From NCBI GenBank assembly GCA_036172665.1, contig CM069870.1, positions 56,234,212 through 56,298,211 of the forward strand: a stretch of DNA of 64,000 bases. Reading direction: 5' to 3'. The position numbers were made by a program, and so were the translations under genes. Origin of the DNA: Prosopocoilus inquinatus. Its lineage: Eukaryota; Arthropoda; Insecta; Coleoptera; Lucanidae. Positions 1 to 12,312 of the stretch are shown here, one piece after another; position 1 is the first letter of the stretch, and every line of letters begins with the position of its first letter. Under the pieces are notes generated by a model. It searched no databases, was not told where the DNA came from, and saw only the letters and a list, made by a program, of their open reading frames with translations.

Positions 1-164
1 TAATTAATGGAATGTGTTCATTTCTGACTGACTTCTTCAGTATTGCTTCGAGTTAGCAGTTCAGCTGCAGCAAAAGAATATTGCACGTGGGATTTAATAC
101 GTAGGTTTGGGAAACCAGCCAGGGCATGAAGGAATTAAGGTCCATAAATTCGTGTACGAAGTTA

Positions 165-846
165 TAGTATACCAATCAGCATTCACGGTTTTTCGATCCT
201 CTGAAGCTACGGTTGCTGCATGTCCAGTTAAACCAAAGAAACAAGCAATCATTTGCTTCGCAGCACTGCGTGAACGGACAACTTTTATTGGCTTTGGTTC
301 ATTTTGAAATATCCAAACGGTAGATTGTTGTTTACTTTCTGGCTCGTACGAATAGATCCACGTTTCGTCACCAGTAACGATGTTATAAAATAAATTTGAA
401 CTACCTCCATTGAATTTCTGGAGCATTTCTTCGCACCATTTGACACGACCCTGCTTTTGCGCTTCTGTTAAATTGTGTGGGATCCAACGACTGCAAAGCT
501 TTCGTACGTTCAAATGATCATGCAAAATCTAGTGTATTGCTTTCATGTCAATGCGGAAGGATGCTTGAATCTCACGATATGTCATATGTCGATCTCGCTC
601 AAGCATTTCACGCACAGGATCTACATTAGTGGCAACAACAGATGTTGAAGGACGACCTTCACGAAATTCGTCACTGAGAGAGGTATGTCCACGCTGGAAT
701 TCGGCAAACCAATTGTAAACACTGCTCTTTGATGGTGCTTCATCTCCAAAGGACAAATGAAGCCGATCGAGGCATTGTTTCGGCGTTAGACCACATTTGA
801 AATCATAAAAAATCATGGCACGAAAATTTTCACGCAAGATTTCCAT
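165..846 (-). pseudogene. mariner transposase, 5' part, one nonsense codon
   Basis: Cut-and-paste DDE/D transposase. ATG at 844-846 opens MEILRENFRAMIFYDF, the typical mariner N-terminus, followed by the helix-turn-helix DNA-binding region (KSSVYNWFAEFQRG, DEFREGRPSTS). A TAG at 529-531 replaces the Gln seen in copy 2 (MKAIHQ), so the frame breaks after about 105 residues, but it continues in frame through WIPHNLTEAQ and TGDETWIYSYEPESKQQSTV, which holds the first catalytic Asp. Homology ends at NADWYT; the second and third catalytic Asp are missing. Full-length relatives are about 345 residues. Clearly dead. Confidence 0.9.
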
Positions 847-1019
847 GTTTACACAAAATTACTTTTTCTCAAATGCTGTACAAACAAAACTAGTTCACTT
901 TGATAGGAACTGGCAATAGAATTATAGGCGAGAAACGTCAATTTTTTCAAATATGACGGTTGATAAACGCTAACAATTCTAGATCTACTAGATTCCAGAA
1001 AACTTCCCAGCTACCCACG
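165..1019 (-). mobile_element. mariner transposon, 5' half (copy 1)
   Basis: Right end carries the mariner terminal sequence (reads CGTGGGTAGCTGGGAAG inward on the minus strand) next to a TA at 1020-1021, the usual target dinucleotide. From there a leader of about 170 bp and the start of the transposase match the second mariner at 24137-25421 almost base for base. The match stops near position 165, in the middle of the transposase, and unrelated sequence follows to the window edge, so the 3' half and the other terminal repeat are lost. It cannot move by itself. Confidence 0.9.
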
Positions 1020-1021
1020 TA

Positions 1022-4000
1022 TATTGAGGAAGTTAGTTACATTCAGGAGTTGGAAAATTTGGAAGACGATATGGTGGAGGCGCCGTAGAATTGCAGTTGT
1101 TTATATCATTTGATGACCTTTTACATACAGAAAGTGTAAAGCCGGCAATACATGTTCCAATCATTTCACGTAAAAATTCATGTAAACATGTGTGTATATA
1201 TTCATGAATTGTAATTTGCAATACACGTTTCAATTATATTAATAAAAAGATGTTCTGTGAAATAGTAATTTAGAATGTTAATGTTGGTGAAAATGGTAAC
1301 TCATGAATGCTTCTAACTTCAAGATATTTTCTTTGGGCAGCTGAGAATGTTGGATTATGTTATCAAGGGTATCATCCAAACGGAGAGCACATGACCATCA
1401 CTGGTTAAACTGTCTTGAAGCTAAAATTATTTATAAACATATGCCCACATAAATTAGTTGAAGTCGTTCTTCATTCATCTGAGTCAACAGCCAACAGCAA
1501 CAATCAAAGTCACTAGAATTTACTAAAATTTCACGTCAAAAACCTTGAGAAATAGAACTTGCTCTTTGTTTTTAATTTTACGTGTATAAATTCGTGTGAT
1601 TCTTTTTGCTCGCTATACACGGTGAAAAAAAGGTTTTGCCATAAATTACATGTAAATTTCATACAATTTACGATCGTCTATTGCGGACTTTAAGGGTAGT
1701 TTTTTAATTGTACTTTTGATATTTTCTTATCCAAATGTATGTTACTACGAACCTAGTGCTAACACATGTAGAACGTAGTGAATACACGGGGAATATAAGA
1801 GAGAACCGAGTACCATGTACATGATGTATCTTAAAAATGTATCAAAGTGTTTTTGTATGTAAATGTAAGGAGCTCGAAAATAAGATTTGGTATACGTGTA
1901 AGTCGAATGCGTGGGGGTGTGTGTGCATAAAAGATGATTTTATTATTAGCGCTACAATGGAAGACAGTCACATCCTTCAAAGCTGAAATGCGGAGACCGG
2001 TCACACATTTTTATTAAAAGTATAAATCACGTGCACAAAGGCTGTGCGGTGCGATAAGTCACCTTAGCCCGCCCCTGCAGAGAGACCGCGGCTCCCGGCA
2101 ATGAAGCCTGTCACGGCAATGATGGACGTCCGCACATAAAACTGACGAGTGAGTCATGGCGCCTTCACAAATGGCTCTGCGGAGCCTCGTATATCACTTT
2201 TATTACACCCATCTTCATTTTCATATTTCATATTTGCATTTTCTGTGCCGTTATAAATCAGAGAGTTTATGGCTAATTAGGCCTTTGTGTGCGGGGCCGG
2301 GCGACGGAATAACGGCTTATCGGACGCTGCTGGGGTGGTTATGACGCGGCCAACGCCGATACTGAGAGGTTAAGAGCGAGCGCTGCGAACTCAAATTAAC
2401 GAGTTTAAGAATATTTCGTAAACGCGATTTTCACCATCCCTTATACATACATTTTCTTTGCAGAGTTTAATTCTACGGAATACATATTTTCAAACGGAAT
2501 GTACAACATTAATCAAATCTTAAAGCAGAATAATATCATTAGTGTTATCAAACGATCGAAATTATCATCGTAGTAATCGAAAGAAAACAACCCCTTCGCT
2601 TTATTAAAATCAATGAAACTTTTCGTTGATTCAGGTTTATGTGCCTACGTGTTTTTAGTTTGTTTTGTTGTATTGTTTATGTTCCCATATTACAACAACG
2701 ACCGGTATATATTTTCATTGAGAAAAAAGGAAATAACTTTATAATACCCGTTTTAATCTTGAACAAACTGAAAAACAATTTGCATGAAATAAATTACTCT
2801 ATTCCAACAATACATTTTTATGAAAGAAAATAAAAGCATCATAACATTTTCCTGATTTCTGGCTTAAAAATCTATCCGAATTTATTCTATTCAAATTATT
2901 TTACTTTTTAATTTAACTGGAAACTTAATCATTCGTTATGAAAATATAATTACCTAAGCTTTATAAACCCTTCGATGAGAAACAACAAAGTTCCTTTGAA
3001 ATATTGAAATTTAATTTGAAATTGTAGGAGAAAAAAGAAAACGCGATCCTGAATTTTTAATTGAACTCATCAAAAATTAAAAGCGGTAAATGTGTGCCTG
3101 CGAGATGAGATTGAAGAAGCGAGGAAGTGATTGCGCAAGTAAAAATGTATTAAATTTAAACTTTCATACATAAACCACATTAAAATCGTAAAGAAGTAGA
3201 AAACAAAAGCTCTCTCTTCGGGCTATAAAAGCAATAAAGGAAGGGGTGCGTTCGTTACGGTGGGGGTGCGTTCGCCGGCAGGATTTATAGACAAACACGG
3301 GCCGCTGAGGAGAGCAAATCTGCGTTCGAGGCTCACATTAAAACTATGATATACGTGCAGATTTAAGATACGGAGCAATTCCAGTCACGGTCCCTAAATT
3401 TATATCAATGTCAGTTTACCAATTATAAAATGAACGGCTCTGAATAAAGTAATCGTAAATTTGAACTTTGTGTTTGCGAATATAATAGAATTTAGGGAAG
3501 AAGTATGAATGAATTATTGCCTTTATAGCTATAATATATACCGCCATTAATCCCTAAATTTCGGAACATTTTGTCGTAACTTTTTGATAGGATCAAATTA
3601 CTGCCTACTTTTCCGAAAATATATTCTCCATAAAAACCATATCACCTTATCAACTCGACAGGTAATTTCCTTCTAATTTCATAAAATAACCAAACCAAAT
3701 TTTGAACAGTATGCACGTTAACGGTTCCTTATTGTTTTCTTATGTGTGTGCAACAATTAATAATTTATTTATTTATTTGTTCTTCATAGTAAGAATAATT
3801 ACATAAACGCAATTTCATTAGTGAATCGATATGTTGTACTTCTGTTAAACCCACATTACATTTCAGTAATTAGCGACATGTACTTACCTAAGTTTCAAGT
3901 GTAAAATATGCACTTCGGTTAGACCTATTTTTTTCTATATAATTATTCATTCTTGTTTTACATTTTATAAATGTTTAAGAGGAGTGCGTTTGAAATTGTT

Positions 4001-7000
4001 TTATTTGAAATGCTTAAGACTGAAAAGCTGAAACATTAAATGAACTGCTGAAGATGTGCATGCATATAAACATGAGTAGTTCACGTGCAAGTTATTATGT
4101 AAAAGAAGTTTAGTGAATATTTCATAAGCAGTGAGAAAGTAAGCCATAAGCAAAATATAACAGTATACAAGCATATGTGTTAGTCTTCAACACACTATAA
4201 CAGAAAAGTTCTATGTATTCATGTATTTGTGTTTTAAGTATTTATTGTATAAATTTATTAAATAAAAAAAATTATACACCTCCATGTTCCGTTTGAATAC
4301 ATACAATTTTCTTTAGATGTTTAATAAAACATTGGGACTATTATCACAAGCAGCCAGTGGCGTAGCTAGAAATGATGCAGCGGGTTGCAAAATTTTACCA
4401 GCGTCTTTTAACACTATAGGTAAATTAATGTCAAAAAAAAACAAAACTAAAAAAGAATCGTGTGATAGAAGTGATACGATGTGTCGAAAGCGTCCAATAA
4501 CAAACACTAGGCGGAATACTTTTAAACTGCTTTCACATGACAGCTGTCAGTGTCAGTCTGTCAACAACCGAAAGTTATTCCAGTCCTATCATTTAAAAAT
4601 AAAGTTCGGTATTGCCAACTCAAAGAGTCATGCTTGATCATTTCGATATGTTTTCATTGTGCCAAAAATTAGTGAATTTCCAATACATCCAATTTTCTTT
4701 TATATCTCACTAATTGCACATTGGCAATTTGAACTGATGCATCTTCATAATTATTTACCAAGAAGATCACTATTAGATATTTAAATATAAAATAAATAAA
4801 CATAAATTGTAAAACCAAAAATATTTGTTAAGAAGATATTTCAATTTTTAACTTAACTTTTAACCAAACCAAAAGACTACAAAACATGAAGTGCGGTACA
4901 TCATCCTAAGCAGAATAAAAATGTGTGTGCTACATTTGATCAATCAAAACTGAAGATGGTTATGAAGAAAGAAAACGTTTTTCAATTTTCTTGGACTTAC
5001 TTGACGCAGACATGGAAAGAAAAGAGTCACAATTTCAGTGTTATTAAGAGAAATTAATAGAAATGATTCGACTTTTTAACTTCTCGCCCATATCTCAAGG
5101 AAAAACAGAACCTTTGTTTTTGGATGTTTTTATTGTATTTAACTAAATCTGTAGCTCTTGGTGCGTTCAGCACACTCAAGTTGAAATAGCCGGTATAATA
5201 AAATAGGGATGGGTACTAACAGGGATGTATACCCTCGCCATGAGCGACGTTGAGTTAGAAAAGTAGTTATGAGCCGAGTGCGTGTCTGTGTGAATTAGGT
5301 ATGGACTCTCCCAGACAGTTGAAAGTGAGGATTGCGCATAAAAATGTAGAATAATTTATAAATCTTTGTAAAGTAAAAAAATAATGTTTATTTTAAAATA
5401 CATTTTCTTTGATTTTGCAGACTAAATTGACTTTGATTTTATCAAAACAATTTGATTATATGTTTTATAAAACCAATGATAGCTTTGTTTGCAATATCGA
5501 CAATAGTTTAAAATTCAATTAACCTTTTACGTAACAAAATTAATAAAAAGACCCAACGCACACACAATCGGTACAGACCAATAGATAAATTAATTTATAA
5601 AACCTCATTGGATTTTCATTTGGTATACGTAATATTATATAATTTATAGGTCACGCTGATTCGTGTCACGGACCGTAACATATTTTCAAATTAAAAGCAT
5701 TCAATACGAGTTAGCAAATATCAGCAGAGAATAATAGAAATATATAGTTTTTGTTAATGAAGAATGCAGCAGTCGCGTGTAATGCGTTTATTATTTATTA
5801 GGGTGGTAATGAATGGCATAACTCACTGCGTAATTAGACTCATAATTCTGGATAATGCGCTAATGCGGGACACGACGCCAAAAATGATTGAGTCCGAATT
5901 ACATCGAACTCATTACCGGAATGATTTAGCCGTGGCGAACGGAACTCTAAATTACCGTCGAGGCGCGCTTTTTTCCTTCCTCCCGCCACACGAATACAGT
6001 TCGAAATATCACTCTCGTTTCAATCGGATTAAGGTCGCCACTTCGACTAACATAAACTAATAAATTCCGCTTTGTTCTAACTTATTTGTTAGCTGCGATC
6101 AAAAATCCCGAATTAATAAATGTAACTTATTTAGAGAGAATGCCGTTCAACTGACGTATACAGGATGTTGCGCCAGATTATTGTTTCCGAAAGAAATTGT
6201 GAAATTCTATCGAACATTCTACTCTAATAAATTCTGTTTTAACAACGAGCGGAACTTGTAAATTTTTCTGACGAGAATACGACGGATTACTATAAAGTTT
6301 TGTATTCTATTCGGTTTAATTTAAATTAGAAAAAATAAATTCCAGGCTAACGGATTAAGAACTACTCCAAATTCAATTGAAATGTAAAATCTTGTTTCAT
6401 ATCAATAAAGGGATCAGTTACTTACGGACAGAAAATCAATTCGACACTTATTTGCTTAGTGCCTTCCAGCATGAGTTATAGAATGAAGTGGTCGTTTTGG
6501 GATTTAGTATGTAACACAACAATTAAATTTTGAATTGATTGCGTTAACTAACGCATAGGTACAGTCGCGATCAACCTAATCGAGACCGCGTACTTATTGG
6601 CACTGGTAGTAAAGGTTACAGAACTGTCACTCGATCTCGATTCATTTGATCGCGAGTGTACATGTGTCCGCAAATACCTTTCAAGTATTTAATTTCATTT
6701 AAAAATATTTCAATTTTTGATAGTCACAAGATAATCGCGATTATACAGGTTTACAATTAACCAAAGGGCCACTATGGGGAACTCGTAAACTATAAGAAAT
6801 ACAAACACAAAGATTAAATTACAAAAACGTATTAAATTACAAAAACGATTAAATTACAAAAACAGAATCATAAAATTAGGTATTTTCTATTAAATTCGAT
6901 GTAAAGCATGTACATTAAAATAAAAAACCTGCAGTAATCCATGGAAAATTGATTTAGGTCTTAACTTGTTTGTCTATTTTCTCACTGACATTTGTTAAAC

Positions 7001-7640
7001 GTAACTAACGTAAGTATCAAATTATTCATCTTCAGTTTTCACGTTAAAATTTCTATTCGGCAATCTGTTCTTTACAGAATTATATTAATATTAATAATGG
7101 TAAAAGATATATGGCATTCCATTAAAGAAAATTAGTTAGCATAGTTTGAACATTCTCAAATTTATTAAATTTTTTGAAAGAACTTATGCTGCTGGGACTT
7201 TTTCCTATAGCTGGAAACTTTTGAAAAAAAAAACACAAGTCACTAACGTCATTTTTTCAGAAGATATTTGCATTTGCTTGAGATACTGCAAGAGCGATAT
7301 TTTTTATAAAAAGTTGAATAACGCGAAAACAGTTTAGATTAGATCCTAGATATGTTACACAAAATTACATTAAATTTCCACCCAAAACCCGAAAATGTAA
7401 AAATATGTAGCGTAACCTATTTAAAATAAAGAAGTGTCTTAACGCCCAAGCTAAACGGAACACTCTGTATACGTCAAACTAATTTTAGAATATGCTCCAT
7501 ACGATACAGTGAAACTTTCTTTTGAAATATTTTTTCGTAAAATTAATAGTTAGAGTTAAGTATGAAAGAATCCGCTTTAAGTGGAACATTCTGTATACAA
7601 AAATTTCAGAATGAAATTGCAAATAGAAAATTAATTATCA
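1022..7640. other. unassigned AT-rich DNA
   Basis: No recognisable gene, RNA or complete transposon. Short open frames here (for example 4317-4637 and 5764-6060) have low-complexity or unfamiliar translations. A GC-richer island lies at about 2040-2400. A lone transposon-end-like string (TACAGGATGTTGCGCC) sits near 6160 without a partner that I can find. The string CAGTGGCGTAGCTAG near 4355 resembles common transposon ends but is not delimited. Confidence 0.6.
6812..6864. repeat. short tandem repeat, about 3 copies of a 17-19 bp unit
   Basis: The unit GATTAAATTACAAAAAC occurs three times in a row with small length changes. Looks like slippage in AT-rich DNA; no function visible. Confidence 0.8.
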
Positions 7641-7643
7641 TTA

Positions 7644-7765
7644 AACTTATGTTCTTTTTTTTGTTAAAAATTTGGACAGCACCACAGATTAACATTACAA
7701 ACCACACAGATTAAATTTATATTCTTTTACTCGTTAAAAATTTAAACACCACCATAAAACAGAAA
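7644..7765 (+). repeat. imperfect direct duplication, spacing about 70 bp
   Basis: Two blocks that read roughly TTATRTTCTTTT, then GTTAAAAATTT, then ACASCACCA lie about 70 bp apart (7644-7690 and 7714-7760). They directly precede the decayed hammerhead-like motif at 7790, so they may belong to the same degraded element. Confidence 0.5.
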
Positions 7766-7789
7766 AGGAAAAGAAAACAACAGTTGCAG

Positions 7790-7837
7790 CAGCCCAGACG
7801 AAATTATTTTGTAAAAAAGGACGAGACGTCGTCGGCA
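7790..7837 (+). ncRNA. decayed hammerhead-like motif, family 3
   Basis: Aligns with the intact motif at 46951-46998: GCAGCC, then CAGACGA where CTGACGA is expected, a degraded stem II region, then GAGACGTC where GAAACGTC is expected, then GTCGGC. At least two invariant core bases are changed (U4 to A, A13 to G), so it should not cleave. The upstream CAACAG/GCAGC-rich leader and the downstream AAGAAGAAT also resemble the copy at 46951, which supports common descent of a longer element. Confidence 0.55.
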
Positions 7838-7849
7838 AAAAAGAAGAAT

Positions 7850-10800
7850 TGTGACGCAAAGTGTACTTATGTTTTATGGCACACAACATTTTAAAATTAA
7901 TACCATGGAATTTTTATTACACGGATTTTTGGTTTTCCGGGTAGTGGGGTTATCCGGATCGAACATTTTCAGATTCTAAACAGACAATTTTGCACAGACA
8001 ATACAAGTACAACATATACAATGTTCATCATCATCAGCCCGTGATTACGATAATCCGCAGAGACTTCCTAAAGCTAAAAATGTAAAGTGCAAAGTGAAAA
8101 AAGTGAAATGTTACAAAAACTTAAACAGTGGTAGGTGGTACAGTGCTAGATGTGTTACATGTGGCGGAAATATCTACAATTTCTGGCAAAAAGAAAAATA
8201 GAAATAAAACCTTTAGATGATCGTAAACCACTGTTAAATTATTTTATTGTTCTCTTTTGAGTTATGTACACTTCTTTTTCGGGCCTGGTTAGAGAAGTAT
8301 TTTATGGAAGGAAAATATGTGGCTTGTAGCACAAACAAACAGGCTTGTACTAATCTCTTCCTTATTGTTAGCTGAAGAAGCTTATCAGTTGTGTATAAAG
8401 CGCTTTGGAGACAACAAATTCAAGCTGGGTTAATTTGTTTAAAAAACGGAACGGTACAGATGTTCAAGGTTAGAAATGTTTAAAAAATCTCTCAGATCTC
8501 TCAAGATTAGTGGAGAAAAGCTTCATAGTGATCACCAGGCATTTATTAATGATCTGGCAAATAAAGTAAAACAACTTGGTCTTTTGACTTTACTCGTATA
8601 TTAGAACATTCTGAGGAAAATATAGTCCCGATAGAAAAGCAAGGAAGAAAAGGATAAAACTTTTTCTTGCTTTCACGAACGCTAATAGAAGTGACGAAAT
8701 TGGATATTTTAACTGTGGAAAAATCTCTTAGGCCATTCAAAAATGCCTATTTGTTGGTAGACTATGACGAATTTCGTAAATCTAACATGACGTGAGTATA
8801 GGGTAAACATAGCATAAATTATGGATAGAAGCCCCATTTAAGTTAACTGATAAGATAAGTTTCACATTGCAGTTTTTTAGTTAATGAGAAATCTTTCAGA
8901 TTTTTAACTAAAACAAAGAAGCCAAGATTTTTTTTTAGTTTTAAGCATTAGATGGTTAAGGCCCTACTACGAAACCTGGTTAAGTTCCCTTCTCCTCATT
9001 TGAAATGGGACTGTGAATTCTTTGCTGTTGTTTCTATTTCAATATTGGCTTGATAATAATAGATAATTGGCCCTAAGAGCAGAAATTACGACATAAATTA
9101 AAACCGACATTCTTCTACTTTACGTATTGTGATTGAGACGCCTATTCATTGGAGCAACTATCCACAGTTCACCTTAGTTCCATGAACTATCTTCATCGTC
9201 ATCCGTCACTTATTTAACTAGTTTTCCCCGGGAAAACAATATACCAATAAAAAAACTGTTACAGTAGTATTTTTGTTTTGATCGATCCGGTCGATTAGAC
9301 TATTCTTCTTACATGCACGTCGAATGCATTGCGGCAGATCTACTACGCCCTCCCCCCCCCCACTAGGCATTTGATTGTTTTCCAGCCGCGTTGACACCTT
9401 CTGGTTTTTGAACAGTGAGCAAATAAGTTGTTGTCACGTCTCCGACTGCGCTGCATGCTTGGTGCATTTTTGAATGTTCTGTTGATGAAGAATTAAATCA
9501 GCCGTTGTGAACGGATTATAACCACGTCGCTGTTGCAGTCCCCGTAGTGTAGGGACTACAACAGGGTAGGGTTCTGTGAGTTATGCCACGCTAGTTTTCG
9601 GCTTGCTGTTTACCGCAAGATAAGTGCCATGTTGATTGTCCAGTTTGTTGCTTATATGATTTCCACGTGCACTTACCGTTTGCGTTTGTATATTTCCACA
9701 TTTTCTCCCTTCTAGCAAGTAATCCCGGGCAGATTTTAAATTAAAGTCGATTTTGTTTTCTAACAAATTGTTTACCGCCTCGCTTATTACCGAAAGCGTT
9801 GTTCCGATCGCCACTGGCGTCACGAAGGTCTCGTGCGAAGAGTCGAGGAAAATCGTTTTCGTTCAATGGAAGCTGTTGTCATCCCGACAATTCCCGGACT
9901 CTTCCTTCGACGCCGAACTCCGAGGAGAAAGGTTAAGATTTTTCTATCTCTTTTCCTTCCTTGGCAACGTGTTGCATGACGTCATATCACGGAGAGTAAT
10001 GTCTTTGCGGGTTTGTCGTGGAGAGAGCTGGTAACGTGAGTGCAAAATTAGTATGTGAGAGGTTATTTCATCCGCTTAAATTTACATGCATAAAGCCGAA
10101 CGCCTGGTCACGGCGGAAGGGGGGGGGTCCGTGCGGTCTCTGGTGACGACAGACCATACTATAGCGATTTTAACTGGACATGATCCACGGCGCGTGCACA
10201 GTCGGTGCCGTTACCATAACAACGCACTGTTATGATGATTTTAAATGGAACTTCAGCTTAGACGAGCGACGTATACCTGAGACCCATGCGGCAAATGTCG
10301 AATCCGTCAGATGTTTTATGAGACATCTTCTCATATACTAACTTTGACGTAGCGTGTTTCGAGCCGTTGGCGGTGTCACTGTTAGCCTGAATTCTCTCGG
10401 CGAGAGAGACACTTTTCTTCTAATCGTCACTTTAATTGGCTCAAGTCAGTAAGCGAATTGCCGTAATTTTGTTTTCTGTATTTTGTCTCGTATTTTCTTT
10501 TGGCATTTCATGAACGTTTTGTTTGCCATATTTTTTTATTTTGCTTAGATGATAAGAGACTCTAAGCAACGCGACAGTTCCCACACCGGTACGCCAATAC
10601 CCCAACTAATTTGAAGTAATAAACGGACTGTTTTTGCCGAACATCTTTTGTTGCAGTATTTACGCTAGCAAGGATCATTTCTGTTTTTATCTCCATCTGG
10701 TGGTATACTATTAGGGAAGCGGGTTCCGGGGAGTTACAGCTTCCGGGGGCATACAGGGATATACTTTCCAGGCCGTGTGTCATCCTCTACTCGGGAGTTG

Positions 10801-11267
10801 CGTAAAATCTGCCGGGTTGCGCCCATAATCGTAACATCTTTTGAGTTCCCCACGTCGTCTCCACTGAGTCGGCTCAGTTACGCTGCTCTTCCTCACATCG
10901 TAGTCATCGAGGGAACGACCGACCTTGCTTTTAGAAGCAGGGTAAGTGACGATTTGCGCAGTTCCACAAACCGTGGGTCAAAACGCGCGAAGCGCTCCTT
11001 TTGTTACCACATAACAAAACTTATTTTTTTAATTTTATCATCACACCCAAATAAAGAACTAAGAAGTGGTGATTGCAAAATTATTACCAGTTTTTCACTA
11101 GCGAATTACACTCCCGGCTTCTGGTCTCTAAGTAGAACTACAGACCCTCTAGTTAGACTAAGACTTTACTTGTTTGGAGCAAAACAACGCTTGTGTCAAT
11201 GCAATAGTGCCCTGAAAATTTAAATTTTCATATTCTCGAAATGTATTTACGCTTATATATATATATA
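7850..11267. other. unassigned DNA with GC-richer stretch at 9.35-11.0 kb
   Basis: No identified gene or element. From about 9350 to 11000 the base composition is visibly GC-richer than the surroundings, with CpG dinucleotides and longer chance or real open frames on both strands (9581-9823 minus, 9753-10034 plus, 10777-11223 plus). None has a translation that I recognise. A C-run lies at 9353-9361 and a G-run at 10121-10127. It could be a promoter or CpG-rich regulatory area or a weakly visible exon. Confidence 0.45.
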
Positions 11268-11269
11268 TA

Positions 11270-12310
11270 CCGGGTGTCCCGCGCCATGTGCTCATCTTTC
11301 CAGAATCTTTATTTATTAATAGATTAACCTGAATTTTGGAGACGATAAACTAAATAAAAAACGGAATTTTCCGACATACAGATAGTCGTCATAGGACTTC
11401 CGGTTTCGCCGGAAGTGATATCAACTTTCTTATTTTAAATGGAATACCCTATATATTTTTAAATATTTAAAATCTACGGATCATTACGAGTCCGAATACG
11501 TATCAATTGTTAATTTTGGTTTCCATGACAACGAAAAAAAAAAACTTTAATTTTTCAATCTAGAAAGCTATGAATCGCATTTTTTCGATCTCATGCGATC
11601 AAGTGTTTCGAAAAAATTTTTACAGTATTTGAAATTTTCATTAGCTCTTAACTCATTTTTTTCGATAGAACCTCATATGTTTCTTAGCTTAGTTCAACTG
11701 AACATTTTTTTCTGAATACGCTGATACCAAATACGTCATATTTTCTTTGAAAATAATTTAAAATAGACCATGTCTTATTGAAATTTTACACTCCCTCTAT
11801 TTAAGAAAATATGACGTACTTGGTATCAGTGTAATCAGAAAAAAATGTTCTGTTGAACTAAGCTAAGAAACACATGAGGTTCTATCGAGAAAATGAGTTA
11901 AGAGCTAATGAAAATTTCAAATACTGTAAAAATAATAAAAATCAAAATATCATCAAAGGAGTAATTTTTCCGAAACACTTGATCGCATTAGATCGAAAAA
12001 ATGCGATTCATAGCTTTCTATATTGAAAAATAAAAAAGTTTCCTTTTCGTTGTGATGGAAACCGAAATTAACAATTGATACGTATTCGGACTCGTAATGC
12101 TCCGTAGATTTTAAATATGTAAAAATATATAGGGTGTTCCATTTAAAATAAAAAAGTTAATATCACTTCCGGCGAAACCGGAAGTCCTATGACGACTGTC
12201 AGTATGTCAAAAATTCCATTTTTTGTTTAGTTTATCGTCTCCAAAATTCAGGTTAATCGACTAATAAATAAATATTCTAGAAAGGTGAGCACATGGCGCG
12301 GGACACCCGC
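11270..12310. mobile_element. fold-back element with about 480-bp inverted arms
   Basis: The left arm starts CGGGTGTCCCGCGCCATGTG and the right arm ends with its complement. The arms match through the whole length (for instance the CTTCCGGTTTCGCCGGAAG block at about 11398 and 12165, and the GATACC/GGTATC block near 11727 and 11823) with scattered differences, leaving an unpaired centre near 11750-11808. The outer flanks are TA at 11268-11269 and 12311-12312. No protein coding is visible. Inner parts resemble the dispersed element at about 20862-21530. It could be a MITE or two inverted copies of one element. Confidence 0.85.
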
Positions 12311-12312
12311 TA

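Noticed and set aside
80..105. CACGTGGG at about 86 as the second terminal repeat of mariner copy 1
   Set aside because: Only 8 bases match, it is not followed by the rest of the terminal repeat and the orientation is wrong for the left end.
2130..2165. CTGACGA string near 2143 as another hammerhead
   Set aside because: No paired stem II and no GAAA at the right distance; chance match. The same holds for CTGACGA near 6270 and CTGATGA near 18389, the latter being part of a transposase frame.
4317..4637. 106-codon open frame as a host gene
   Set aside because: Lys/Asn/Ser-rich, no known motif, overlapped by an open frame on the other strand and next to transposon-like CAGTGGCGTAGC; not supported.
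8020..8205. Lys-rich frame with CVTCGGN and other Cys near 8030-8200 as a zinc-binding peptide
   Set aside because: Short, no upstream start or known family, and no related copy in the window; too weak to list as a gene.
8366..8410. CTGAAGAAGCTTATCAG near 8372 as a hammerhead
   Set aside because: Starts like family 2, but there is no GGGCT/GAAAC counterpart and no helix I partner.
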